A stretch of 27,029 nt of DNA from an uncultured Lachnospiraceae bacterium (GTDB lineage: Bacteria > Bacillota > Clostridia > Lachnospirales > Lachnospiraceae). This document shows, piece after piece, positions 1 through 8,113 of the stretch. Every line of letters starts with the position of its first letter. Positions within the stretch are counted from its first letter, which is position 1. Location of the stretch: the NCBI GenBank assembly GCA_910584205.1, contig CAJUAA010000036.1, positions 15,823-42,851 on the forward strand, read 5' to 3'. Under the pieces are notes generated by a model. It was not told the origin of the DNA. It was given only the letters and a program-made list of their open reading frames with translations, and made no database searches. Made by a program: the position numbers and the translations under genes.

Positions 1-300
1 GAGTCGGCAAGTGAAAGCAAGAGCCTGAGCGAGTCAGCCAGCGAGAGCAAGAGCCTGAGTGAGTCGGCAAGTGAAAGCAAGAGCCTGAGCGAGTCGGCCA
101 GCGAAAGCAAGAGCCTGAGTGAATCAGCCAGCGAAAGCAAGAGCCTGAGTGAGTCGGCAAGTGAGAGCAAGAGCCTGAGCGAGTCGAGCAGCGAGAGCAA
201 GAGCCTGAGTGAATCAGCAAGTGAAAGCAAGAGCCTGAGCGAGTCGGCCAGCGAAAGCAAGAGCCTGAGCGAATCGACCAGCGAGAGTGAGAGCCTGAGT
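1..300 (+). repeat. Ten tandem 30-bp repeats encoding ESASESKSLS
   Basis: Ten in-frame 30-bp units run from base 1 to 300 and differ mainly at synonymous positions (GCAAGT versus GCCAGC for Ala-Ser, AGC versus AGT at the end). Units 1, 3, 6 and 8 carry GCAAGT and end in AGC. Most of the others carry GCCAGC and end in AGT, which hints at an older 60-bp higher-order unit. The array continues to the left of the window. Such arrays are prone to length change by recombination or slippage. Confidence 0.95.
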
Positions 301-912
301 GAATCGGAAAGTGAAAGCCTGAGCGAGTCCGAGAGCGAATCCACCAGCACCAGCACTTCCGCCAGCACATCAACTTCCGCGAGTACCAGTGAATCCGCCA
401 GCGCCAGCGCAAGTACCAGCACGAGTAATTCAACCGCTGGAGGCGGCGGTGGAACGACCGGAGGCGGAGGTGGCGGCGGAACCGACACACCGGCAGCAGA
501 TACGGCTCCTGCGGCGCCTGCAGCTACAGCTCCGGTGACAACCGTCGCTACAGCGGCAGTCGCGGCACCGGCAGCGGCACCGGCGGTAGTGGTTCCAGAT
601 GGAATCGTTCCGCTGGCAGACGGCATCGCAGATGACGGAGAAGGCCTCCAGGAAGCAGATGACGAAGAAGTTCCGCTGGCAGTCATGGAAGACGAGGAAG
701 ATACCGCCGGACTGGAAGAAGTTGGAGATGAGGATGTGCCGCTGGCAGCGCCGGCACAGGTGCAGGAAGGATCGAAATTTGCGAAGTATGCAACATGGTC
801 CATCATCCCGATTCTTGCGGCGATTGCAGGAAAGGCAGCTTATGATAAGAAGTACAGAAAAGGTATTTTTGCAGGAAAACGTTCTTCTGACGATGAGGAC
901 GGAAACCGGTAA
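1..912 (+). CDS. Serine-rich repeat surface glycoprotein, C-terminal part (5' end outside window)
   Basis: The reading frame is open from base 1 to the TAA at 910-912 (303 codons visible). Codons 1-100 are ten consecutive 10-residue Ser-rich repeats of the form ESASESKSLS, with small variants in repeats 7 and 10. They are followed by degenerate Ser/Thr/Glu sequence (to about codon 144), Gly-rich linkers (145-160), an Ala/Pro/Thr-rich stretch (161-200), and an acidic region with three VPLA boxes at codons 203, 224 and 246. A hydrophobic segment (about 265-281, WSIIPILAAIAGKAAY) and a charged tail of about 22 residues end the protein. No LPXTG sortase motif is present. Composition and position directly before secY2-asp-secA2-gtfAB identify it as the adhesin substrate of the accessory Sec system; the Ser residues are the expected O-glycosylation sites. 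The N-terminal signal and binding domains lie upstream. The lack of an LPXTG site suggests membrane anchoring or an unrecognised processing signal. Confidence 0.9.
   Translation, partial: ESASESKSLSESASESKSLSESASESKSLSESASESKSLSESASESKSLSESASESKSLSESSSESKSLSESASESKSLSESASESKSLSESTSESESLSESESESLSESESESTSTSTSASTSTSASTSESASASASTSTSNSTAGGGGGTTGGGGGGGTDTPAADTAPAAPAATAPVTTVATAAVAAPAAAPAVVVPDGIVPLADGIADDGEGLQEADDEEVPLAVMEDEEDTAGLEEVGDEDVPLAAPAQVQEGSKFAKYATWSIIPILAAIAGKAAYDKKYRKGIFAGKRSSDDEDGNR
607..747 (+). repeat. Three VPLA boxes in an acidic 21-22-residue repeat
   Basis: VPLA is encoded at 607-618, 670-681 and 736-747, a spacing of 21 and 22 codons. The second and third copies share a longer pattern, GL-(Q/E)-E-(A/V)-(D/G)-D-E-(E/D)-VPLA. 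They lie directly before the C-terminal membrane segment, where LPXTG proteins carry their sorting signal. Acidic VPLA motifs near the C-terminus are, from memory, common in Lachnospiraceae surface proteins; the function is unknown to me. Confidence 0.8.
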
Positions 913-943
913 GATTACAAAAATGAGATAAGTAAACAGACAG

Positions 944-970
944 ATACCCCTACAGTCAGCTGTGGGGTAT
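944..970 (+). terminator. Hairpin between the SRRP gene and secY2
   Basis: ATACCCC (944-950) and ACAG pair with CTGT and GGGGTAT (ending 970), with one bulged T and a TCAG loop. It lies 31 bases after the SRRP stop and 19 before the secY2 ATG. The downstream sequence TTGTCGTC is only weakly U-rich, so it is probably a leaky terminator or mRNA processing/stability element rather than a full stop. Confidence 0.5.
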
Positions 971-989
971 TTGTCGTCGGGAGAAGATC

Positions 990-2195
990 ATGTCCAGGTC
1001 GGAGAAAACACACAGCCTGCTGACGCAGAAGCTTTTATTTACCGCAGTCATTGTACTGGTATATATTATGGGAAGATGCATTCCGCTGTACGGCGTGGAT
1101 CGGTCCGTCTACGCAGGCAGGGAGGCGGACGCACAGGCGCTGCTGATCCGGACCATCAGCGGGGACCTCAACCGGTGTTCCCTGTTTGCGCTGGGAATAT
1201 CGCCGTATATGATGGGATCGATTCTTGTCCAGATGATAAGCCTCTGCAGAAAAGCCTGGTCAAAGGACAAAGTTTCTCCCAGAAAGACCAATCAGGCGAT
1301 TCTGGCAATGACGCTGGTGCTTGCGGCGCTGCAGGCGTTCTTTCAGGTACAGGCTCTCTCGTTTTGCGTTCCGGATGCACTTCTTTTGTCGGCGAGAATG
1401 GTCAGCGGACTGGAGATGGTAACGGGAGCCATGCTGATTGTATGGCTGTCAGCCCAGAATAAAAAATACGGATTCGGCAGACAGACCATACTGATCTATA
1501 TTAATATTCTGGACGGCATGGCTTCTACTCTTGGCGGACACGGAATCCGGGAACTGGCGTTTCCGCTGGTTCTGGCGGCAGAACTGGTCTTTATCATGCT
1601 TATGATGGAAGGGGCGGAGTTTCGGATTCCGGTTCAGCGGATCTCCATACACAATATTTACGCGGATAAAAATTATCTGGCGGTCAAGCTGAATCCGGCA
1701 GGAGTGATGCCGGTCATGTTTTCCACCGCCTTCTTCATGCTGCCCCAGCTTCTGGTTCTGGGCCTTGGGTATCTGTTTCCATATCATGAGGGGATTGCAT
1801 GGTGGCGCGAGAATCTGACGATGGCAAGGCCGCTGGGAATTGTGGTGTACATCCTCATCATCTATGTACTGACGCTTGGCTTTGCGCTGCTGTTCATCTC
1901 TCCCGGGGAGATTACGGAGCAGTTCCTGAAAGGAGGAGACAGCATCCGGAATCTTCATGCGGGGCGCGACACGAAGCGGTACCTGACCGGAACCATCTGC
2001 AGGATCAGCTTATTCAGTGCTACGGTTATGAGCATCTGCATGGGGTTGCCGATGTTTCTGCAGTTTTACCGGGGATGGGATCGGGAGCTTCTGATGTTTC
2101 CCACCTCAGCCATGATTCTGACTGGTATCTGGTACAGTCTGTATCAGGAATATCTGGCAGTCAGAAGTTATGATCATTATAAGCCTTTTATCTGA
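990..2195 (+). CDS. secY2: Accessory Sec translocase channel SecY2
   Basis: A 401-residue polytopic membrane protein, the expected size for SecY2 and shorter than canonical SecY. It has about ten hydrophobic segments, starting around residues 13-31 and 60-80, and ends close to the last membrane helix. SecY2 is the membrane pore dedicated to export of glycosylated SRRP adhesins and works with SecA2 and Asp1-3. The start ATG at 990 is chosen because GGGAG at 979-983 sits six bases upstream and the N-terminus is short and basic before the first helix. It is the first machinery gene after the adhesin; asp1 follows after 26 bases with its own strong ribosome binding site. The assignment rests strongly on the adjacent asp1-3, secA2 and gtfAB. 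Confidence 0.93.
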   Translation: MSRSEKTHSLLTQKLLFTAVIVLVYIMGRCIPLYGVDRSVYAGREADAQALLIRTISGDLNRCSLFALGISPYMMGSILVQMISLCRKAWSKDKVSPRKTNQAILAMTLVLAALQAFFQVQALSFCVPDALLLSARMVSGLEMVTGAMLIVWLSAQNKKYGFGRQTILIYINILDGMASTLGGHGIRELAFPLVLAAELVFIMLMMEGAEFRIPVQRISIHNIYADKNYLAVKLNPAGVMPVMFSTAFFMLPQLLVLGLGYLFPYHEGIAWWRENLTMARPLGIVVYILIIYVLTLGFALLFISPGEITEQFLKGGDSIRNLHAGRDTKRYLTGTICRISLFSATVMSICMGLPMFLQFYRGWDRELLMFPTSAMILTGIWYSLYQEYLAVRSYDHYKPFI

Positions 2196-2221
2196 CAGAA
2201 GAGACAGGAGCAGGAGGAACG

Positions 2222-3844
2222 ATGCTGTATTTTATACCGGCCTGGTACCAGAAGGATCAGTGGTGCGAAAGCGAGCAGAAATGGTATGTCAGGCGCATGC
2301 AGACAGAATTTGACGATACCGTAAAGCAGCTGCAGCTGTTTCACAGAAACGGCGTCTGGCCCTGCCGGATTCTGCTGCCTGGATATGCGCCCAATTTCCG
2401 CCATTTTCTACACCGGCAGGGGCTGTACCGTGCGTCTTACTGGTCCTGTTTTGACGCGGTGCAGGAGGTCCGCCGGAAAAAAGCCGTGCCTTTGTCTTTC
2501 CATAACATGAAATGGCCGCCGCGTACAGAGTTTATCTATACCATGTTTGCGGTTTCCGCCATGCGGGAGGGGAAGAAATACGCGCAGATCGAATTTGGAG
2601 AAGACGGCAATCCGATACAGATCGATCTGTATGAAAACGGCAGGCTCCACCGCCGGAATCTCTATGATGACCGTGGATTTCTCTCATCTACCATACTTTT
2701 TCGGGAGAACGAAGCGCCCTGGCGCCAGGACTATCTGATGGAAAACGGCGTGTGGAAGCTGCGGCATTTTCTGGATGACGGGCATGTGGAAGTTAACCCT
2801 GCCTGTCCGGAGTATCTGGCGGCGGACAGAAGGGAGCAGAAAATGCCTTTTTCCAGACGGTCCTACGATCATATGGGACAGTTGATAGAGGAAGTGTTCT
2901 CGTCCTTTCTGGAGGGGACAGGGGAACAGGATCTGTTCTGCCTTGCCATGCATGACCGGCATACGGAGATGATGCGGAATCTGCTGAGGGGCAGAAAGAC
3001 AATCCTTTCATTTTTCGGGGACCGGTATCGGTATGGAGAGCGCATGGAATGCCTGGGACTGTTGGAATCGGCCGGATATGTGATCATGGATTCCAGAGAA
3101 AACCTGAAGAAGATCCGTAAAGTGATGGGCGGCCTGATGAAAAACAGCAGGAGCATTCCGCCTTTTGACACCCGGGTGGATCCCGGGATCAGCCAGCAGC
3201 TGGAAGTTCAGAAGATTCTCGTTCCGGTAGACGGCATGGAGCCGGAAGTCTTTGGGCGGCTGATGCAGGCGCTGGGGATCTATCTGCAGACCAATGACAG
3301 GGCCAGAGTGCATCTGTTCACAAGGCAGGCGGACTATGGAAGAGAAAAACAGCTTCTGGAACAGGCCCGCGGATATCTGGAAGCATCCGGTTCTGCGAAG
3401 GCTTGGACAAAGAAGGAGCCGGACAACTGCGTGTCGGAAAATGAGGTGGACAGGGAAGATCGTTCGGCAGCCCGTTTTGTGGTGGAGCAGTGCGTGGATG
3501 AGCTGTCCGTGAGCAGATGTATGCGTGAGCAGAGAGTCCTTGTGGAACTGAGGGAGCAGCCGGAACTGTATCTGCAGATCATGGGGCTCAGTGTTGGGAT
3601 TCCGCAGATTGTGCGTACCGGGACGCAGTTTGTGCGGCACGGAAAAAACGGCGTGATCCTGAAAGAAATCGACCGGCTTCCAGAGACGCTGGCCTATTAT
3701 CTGGAAAGTCTGAAAAACTGGAACGACGCCATGGTCGCGTCTTATCGGATCGGAAAGCGGTATACTACGGATGTGCTGCTGAAGCAATGGGGAGAGGTGA
3801 TTGACAGCTTTGGACAAGATTCGGATCTTACAGCTGGGTTATGA
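2222..3844 (+). CDS. asp1: Accessory Sec system protein Asp1
   Basis: A 540-residue soluble protein beginning MLYFIPAWYQ, which matches the typical Asp1 N-terminus (M-Y-FIPAWY). AGGAGG at 2212-2217 lies four bases before the ATG. Asp1 is a cytosolic component of the accessory Sec complex; the family is known to have a glycosyltransferase-B-like fold without catalytic activity and binds Asp2, Asp3 and the SRRP substrate. The C-terminal part (ITQ/GIPQIVRTGTQFV region, about residues 455-500) resembles the sugar-nucleotide-binding half of such folds. The 3' end overlaps the start of asp2 by 35-44 bases, implying translational coupling. Confidence 0.93.
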   Translation: MLYFIPAWYQKDQWCESEQKWYVRRMQTEFDDTVKQLQLFHRNGVWPCRILLPGYAPNFRHFLHRQGLYRASYWSCFDAVQEVRRKKAVPLSFHNMKWPPRTEFIYTMFAVSAMREGKKYAQIEFGEDGNPIQIDLYENGRLHRRNLYDDRGFLSSTILFRENEAPWRQDYLMENGVWKLRHFLDDGHVEVNPACPEYLAADRREQKMPFSRRSYDHMGQLIEEVFSSFLEGTGEQDLFCLAMHDRHTEMMRNLLRGRKTILSFFGDRYRYGERMECLGLLESAGYVIMDSRENLKKIRKVMGGLMKNSRSIPPFDTRVDPGISQQLEVQKILVPVDGMEPEVFGRLMQALGIYLQTNDRARVHLFTRQADYGREKQLLEQARGYLEASGSAKAWTKKEPDNCVSENEVDREDRSAARFVVEQCVDELSVSRCMREQRVLVELREQPELYLQIMGLSVGIPQIVRTGTQFVRHGKNGVILKEIDRLPETLAYYLESLKNWNDAMVASYRIGKRYTTDVLLKQWGEVIDSFGQDSDLTAGL

Positions 3845-5315
3845 AGACTGGACTGGACGTTTTTCGCTTCCGGAGACCATCAGCCTTCTCTATGAGGAAG
3901 TTCTGGAACAGGCGCCGGAGAAGCCTTTTGACCTGGTATTTCTGGACCGGGCTCCGCTTCCGGAAGAAATCATGCCTCTTTATCAGGCGTCAAAAGCATA
4001 TACCCTATTTGTTACAGAACAGGTAGAACTGGAAGGAGAGGCGGACTGGCTGTATCGGAGCAGGAAAGGAAGACGGATTGCCGTTTCCGATCTTTCCGAT
4101 TTTCTGCTCCATGAAGCGCGGAATTATTTTCCCAAACCATATGGGGAGAAGTTTAATCCGGGCAGCCTGGCCATTAGCCGGGATTTTAAGGGGAGCGTCC
4201 GCTGGAACGGAAATTACAGCGTGTGCCTGAACGGGGATTTTGGAGAAAAGCTTTGTCAGGCTGCATTCTGGAGAAATAATATTCCTGTCTTTTCCGGGCA
4301 GTGCATTGACCTGTGGCTGGAGTACAGAAAGGATCCGGGTGTCCGGATCGCTCTGACCGTCACGCAGTTCGTGCAGGGCAGTGTCGCGGACGTTCAGCAG
4401 AAATGGGAATTTTCAGAAGAAGATCTGGATCAGGTCCTCCGGATCGACAATCAGATGCGGGACGGGGTTGCCTTTGTGTCCCTGTCGGCGGCGGGATGCG
4501 GAGAGCTTCAGATCATAGCGCTTCATGACCGCTATTCCCGACGCGGGCATGGGCATTTTCTGCCCGGCGGGGAACGGTATGTGACGTCGGAAAGGGAGGA
4601 AGTGTTCTGTTATTTTGACCCGGGAGACTTAAAACCGCCGCTGAATGTCTATTTTTCCGGTTATAAGACGCTGGAAGGATTTGAGAGCTACAGGATGATG
4701 CGGAAGCTGGGCTGTCCGTTTCTGCTGCTTACAGAGTCCAGGCTGGAGGGCGGATGCTTCTATATGGGTTCCGAAGAATATGAGGAGATGATCCGTTCGG
4801 CGATCTTCCGGTATATGAAGGAGCTTGGTTTTACTTCGGATCAGGTGATCTTATCGGGACTTTCCATGGGGACGTTCGGCGCTTTGTATTATGGCTGCGA
4901 TATTCGGTCCCATGCGCTGATTCTGGGAAAGCCGCTGGTTAACATCGGGACGGTGGCGGCCAATGAGCGCCTTCTGCGTCCCGGCGGTTTTCCCACTTCT
5001 CTGGACGTACTGCGGTATCTGTGCGGAAATACGGACACGCAGTCCGTTCAGAGGCTGGATGCGCGGTTCTGGGACCGGTTTGATGCTGCGGACTGGGGAA
5101 AGTCCAGGTTTGTCGTATCCTATATGATCGAAGACGACTACGATGCGTCTGCCTATCAGATGCTGATTTCCCATCTGCATTCGGAAGGCGTGCAGGTGTA
5201 CGGAAAGGGCATACACGGAAGGCATAACGATGATACCGGTACGATTGTCAGCTGGTTTGTAAGCCAGTACAAAAAGATATTGTTTGAGGATTTTTCAAGA
5301 AAGGCAGAAAAGTAG
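3810..5315 (+). CDS. asp2: Accessory Sec system protein Asp2, putative SRRP glycan O-acetyltransferase
   Basis: About 501 residues. No ATG is near the conserved N-terminus (DKIRILQLGYEDW), so translation must begin at a TTG, either 3810 (preferred; GGAGAGG at 3791-3797 and AGGTGA at 3795-3800 are suitably spaced) or 3801 (504 residues). The N-terminal half is a family-specific domain and the C-terminal half is an alpha/beta-hydrolase-like domain with the nucleophile elbow GLSMG. Numbering from the 3801 start, Ser355 is the nucleophile, Glu444/Asp445 lies in an IEDD motif, and His475 in GRHND. This spacing matches the Ser-Glu-His triad known for streptococcal Asp2, which O-acetylates GlcNAc on SRRPs and is also needed for export. 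The triad is therefore intact and acetylation is likely. asp2 overlaps asp1 and its stop abuts the asp3 ATG. Confidence 0.92.
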   Translation: MDKIRILQLGYEDWTGRFSLPETISLLYEEVLEQAPEKPFDLVFLDRAPLPEEIMPLYQASKAYTLFVTEQVELEGEADWLYRSRKGRRIAVSDLSDFLLHEARNYFPKPYGEKFNPGSLAISRDFKGSVRWNGNYSVCLNGDFGEKLCQAAFWRNNIPVFSGQCIDLWLEYRKDPGVRIALTVTQFVQGSVADVQQKWEFSEEDLDQVLRIDNQMRDGVAFVSLSAAGCGELQIIALHDRYSRRGHGHFLPGGERYVTSEREEVFCYFDPGDLKPPLNVYFSGYKTLEGFESYRMMRKLGCPFLLLTESRLEGGCFYMGSEEYEEMIRSAIFRYMKELGFTSDQVILSGLSMGTFGALYYGCDIRSHALILGKPLVNIGTVAANERLLRPGGFPTSLDVLRYLCGNTDTQSVQRLDARFWDRFDAADWGKSRFVVSYMIEDDYDASAYQMLISHLHSEGVQVYGKGIHGRHNDDTGTIVSWFVSQYKKILFEDFSRKAEK

Positions 5316-5762
5316 ATGACAGAGGAGAGTTGGAATATATACTGGAATGAATATGCGGCGGACACCTGTCTGTACGGATCGGAAGTATTGTTTCACCGGA
5401 AGGACGACGTGGAATTCCGGAACCTGTTGCTGCCTCCCGGAACCGTGATCAGGCAGTGGTATTCCAAAACCAGTTATCAGCTTCAGAGGATCGAACCGGC
5501 GCTGCCGATGATCGACGGGGAAGGCAGGTACCAGCTGATTCGAAATATGGACCGTGCGGGCGAGGAGGGCTGTCTCATACGTCTGATCTTTTATGACCGG
5601 TACGAGGCGGAAGCGGGCCGCCTGATCATCCGGGACCGGGCGGCGGAATTTCAGTGTCCGCTCAAGACCTACAGCTACCGGATGCAGCTGATCAGCAGCG
5701 GAGTCGCCTCGTTCCGCTTTCATTCTATCGTGATCCGGGAGGTCATCAGGGACGATCCATGA
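5316..5762 (+). CDS. asp3: Accessory Sec system protein Asp3
   Basis: A 148-residue protein with typical Asp3 features: an N-terminal YWNEY...YGSEV segment, a central LLLPPGTVIRQWYS segment and Pro-rich ALPMI. Asp3 is a small beta-rich chaperone-like partner that forms a complex with Asp1 and Asp2, contacts SecA2 and binds the unfolded glycoprotein. The ATG at 5316 immediately follows the asp2 TAG (5313-5315), so ribosomes terminating asp2 probably reinitiate here. Its own TGA overlaps the secA2 ATG (ATGA at 5759-5762). The length is near the family norm of about 150 residues or slightly more. Confidence 0.9.
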   Translation: MTEESWNIYWNEYAADTCLYGSEVLFHRKDDVEFRNLLLPPGTVIRQWYSKTSYQLQRIEPALPMIDGEGRYQLIRNMDRAGEEGCLIRLIFYDRYEAEAGRLIIRDRAAEFQCPLKTYSYRMQLISSGVASFRFHSIVIREVIRDDP

Positions 5763-8095
5763 GACAGAAGAAAAAACTGAGAAAACTGAAAAAGCTGCTG
5801 AAGCGCGTCAAAAGCTGGCAGGAGCGGATGGCCGGCCTGAAGGATGAAGAACTGTCCGCGCTGACAGTTGTTTTTCGGAGCAGGCTGGCAGAAGGAGAGA
5901 CGCTTGATGATCTTCTGCCGGAAGCCTATGCGGCAGTCTGCGAGGCGGACCGCAGGATTCTTGGGAAGTTTCCCTATGACGTGCAGGTGCTGGGCGCCAT
6001 CGCGCTTCATCAGGGGTATCTTGCCGAGATGAATACCGGCGAGGGAAAGACGCTGGCGGCGACCATGCCGCTGTATCTCAACGCGCTTTCCGGTAAAAGC
6101 ACGATTCTGCTGACCACGAATGTCTATCTTGCCATGAGGGATGCAGAAGAGATGGGACAGGTATACCGGTTTATGGGCCTGACGGTCAGCGTGGGGGTGC
6201 AGGCAGGCGCGGGCGCGCGTTTTACCAATGCGCAGAAAAAAGAAATCTATGCGGCGGATATCGTTTATACGACGCATGGAGCGCTGGGTTTCGACTATCT
6301 GTTCCATAATCTGGTTTCCAGAGCTTCGGACCGTTTTCTGCGGGAATTTTATTATGTAATCGTTGATGAGGCGGACTCGGTTCTGCTGGACGGCGCGCAG
6401 ACGCCGCTGGTGATCTCCGGAGTTCCGAGAGTGCAGTCCAATCTGTACGAACTGGCCGACTTTTTCATCACGACGCTGGTGAGGGAGAGAGACTATGAGA
6501 CCGAGGACCGGCAGGTATGGCTGACGGATGAGGGCGTGAGGTATGCGGAGCGGTTCTTTCAGATCGATAATTTCTACGGGGAGAAACATTTTGAGATCAA
6601 CCGTCATGTGACGCTGGCGCTGCGCGCCCATGTACTCTATGAAGCGGAAAAGGAGTATATGGTTTCTGAAAAAGGAGAACTGCAGCTTCTGGACGCCGGG
6701 TCCGGCCGTCTGATGCCGGGAGTCAAGCTGAGGGGCGGCCAGCATCAGGCGCTGGAGGTCAAGGAAAATCTGAAGCCTTCACAGGAAAACCGCTCTGTGG
6801 CTTCGATCACGTTTCAGAATTTTTTCCAGCTGTTTCCGAAAATGTCCGGGATGAGCGGGACGATTGCGGATGCGGCGGAGGAACTGGCGGATGTCTATCA
6901 TGCGGAAGTGCTTGTGATTCCGCCCAACCGTCCCTTAAAGAGGAAGGATCTGCCGGACTGTTATTTTGCCAGTGCAAAAAAGCAGTTTGCCGCCGCCCTG
7001 TCTGCAGCGGCCGAAGCGCATGAGAGAGAACAGCCGGTGCTGATCGTGGCCAGCAGCATCCGGGAGACGGAATACGTATCGGCACGTCTTCTGAAGACGG
7101 GGATTCCCCACAATGTGCTGAATGCAAACAATGCGTTCTGGGAGGCCGAGATCATAAAGGAAGCCGGACAGAAGGGCGCGGTGACGGTTGCGACGGGCAT
7201 GGCCGGGCGGGGGACGGATATCCGGCTGGGCAAAGGCGTGGAAGAACTGGGAGGCCTTGCGGTGATCGGCATCGGCCGGATGGCCAGTATCCGGCTGGAA
7301 CGGCAGGCAAGAGGCCGGGCCGGGCGCCAGGGAGATCCCGGCTTCAGCCGCTTTTTCGTGTCGCTGGAGGACGAGGTGGTTCGGGAAAACGGGCCTTCCG
7401 GGCTTGAGAAGTATGTGGAAGGCAGAAAGCGCATGGGCAGAAGGAGGCAGAAGAAAATCCTCCGCCGGGCGCAGGACCTGAGCGAAGAACTGGCGGCAAG
7501 GTCCAGAAAACAGGCCATGGAATACGATCAGGTCCTTCGCTATCAGAGAAATCTGATCTATAAGATCAGGGACCGGCTTCTGGAAGGGGAAGGCGTGAAT
7601 TTTCAAAAGATCCGGGACATTTCCCGGGGAAACATCCGCCGTTTTCTTGCATCTGGACCGGAACCGGATGTGCGGACGCTGAACCGGTATATTCTGGATC
7701 ATATCTCTTATCGTCTGGATGAAGGAGCGTCTTCGGTTGAGTTCGGGAACCCGGATGCGGTGGAGGCTTACCTGATGAAACGGGTGGAACAGGGACTGAA
7801 GGAACAAAAACAAAAGGTCGGAAGCGAAAAACGCATGGCGGATTTTCTGCGTATGGCGGCTTTGCGGGCCATTGACGACGGCTGGGTGGAGCAGGTGGAC
7901 TATCTCCAGCAGATGCAGGCGGCAGTGGCGGGCCGGGCATCCGCCCAGCGGGATCTGCTGTTTGAGTTTCAGAAGGACGCGCTGGAATCCTGGCAGAAGA
8001 TGGAGATCACCGTTTTAAATAACATAATGAGAAATATTCTTCTTGGAAATGTGTACACAGATGCAGAAGACAGGCTTCGCATACTGCTTCCATGA
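5759..8095 (+). CDS. secA2: Accessory Sec preprotein translocase ATPase SecA2
   Basis: 778 residues, the normal length for SecA2 and shorter than housekeeping SecA. Walker A is MNTGEGKT (91-98), the DEAD box is at 203-206 (VDEADSVLL), and the second motor domain carries GMAGRGTDIRLG and ERQARGRAGRQGDPG. The C-terminus lacks the Cys-rich SEC-C zinc motif found in many SecA1 proteins. SecA2 is the motor that drives the glycosylated SRRP through SecY2 with help from Asp1-3. The frame is open further upstream, but ATG 5759 is chosen because the protein then begins with the basic MRQKKKLRKL segment and gives an ATGA overlap with the asp3 stop. gtfA follows after 18 bases. Confidence 0.95.
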   Translation: MRQKKKLRKLKKLLKRVKSWQERMAGLKDEELSALTVVFRSRLAEGETLDDLLPEAYAAVCEADRRILGKFPYDVQVLGAIALHQGYLAEMNTGEGKTLAATMPLYLNALSGKSTILLTTNVYLAMRDAEEMGQVYRFMGLTVSVGVQAGAGARFTNAQKKEIYAADIVYTTHGALGFDYLFHNLVSRASDRFLREFYYVIVDEADSVLLDGAQTPLVISGVPRVQSNLYELADFFITTLVRERDYETEDRQVWLTDEGVRYAERFFQIDNFYGEKHFEINRHVTLALRAHVLYEAEKEYMVSEKGELQLLDAGSGRLMPGVKLRGGQHQALEVKENLKPSQENRSVASITFQNFFQLFPKMSGMSGTIADAAEELADVYHAEVLVIPPNRPLKRKDLPDCYFASAKKQFAAALSAAAEAHEREQPVLIVASSIRETEYVSARLLKTGIPHNVLNANNAFWEAEIIKEAGQKGAVTVATGMAGRGTDIRLGKGVEELGGLAVIGIGRMASIRLERQARGRAGRQGDPGFSRFFVSLEDEVVRENGPSGLEKYVEGRKRMGRRRQKKILRRAQDLSEELAARSRKQAMEYDQVLRYQRNLIYKIRDRLLEGEGVNFQKIRDISRGNIRRFLASGPEPDVRTLNRYILDHISYRLDEGASSVEFGNPDAVEAYLMKRVEQGLKEQKQKVGSEKRMADFLRMAALRAIDDGWVEQVDYLQQMQAAVAGRASAQRDLLFEFQKDALESWQKMEITVLNNIMRNILLGNVYTDAEDRLRILLP

Positions 8096-8113
8096 GAACA
8101 GGGAGGAGGACAT

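Noticed and set aside
535..931. A second open frame (599-931) within the SRRP 3' end.
   Set aside because: It is out of frame with the repeat-encoding reading frame and has the Arg/Lys/Trp-rich composition of a frame-shadow.
5654..5758. Upstream extension of the secA2 frame.
   Set aside because: It lies inside asp3 and gives no SecA-like sequence; the ATGA overlap at 5759 explains the start better.
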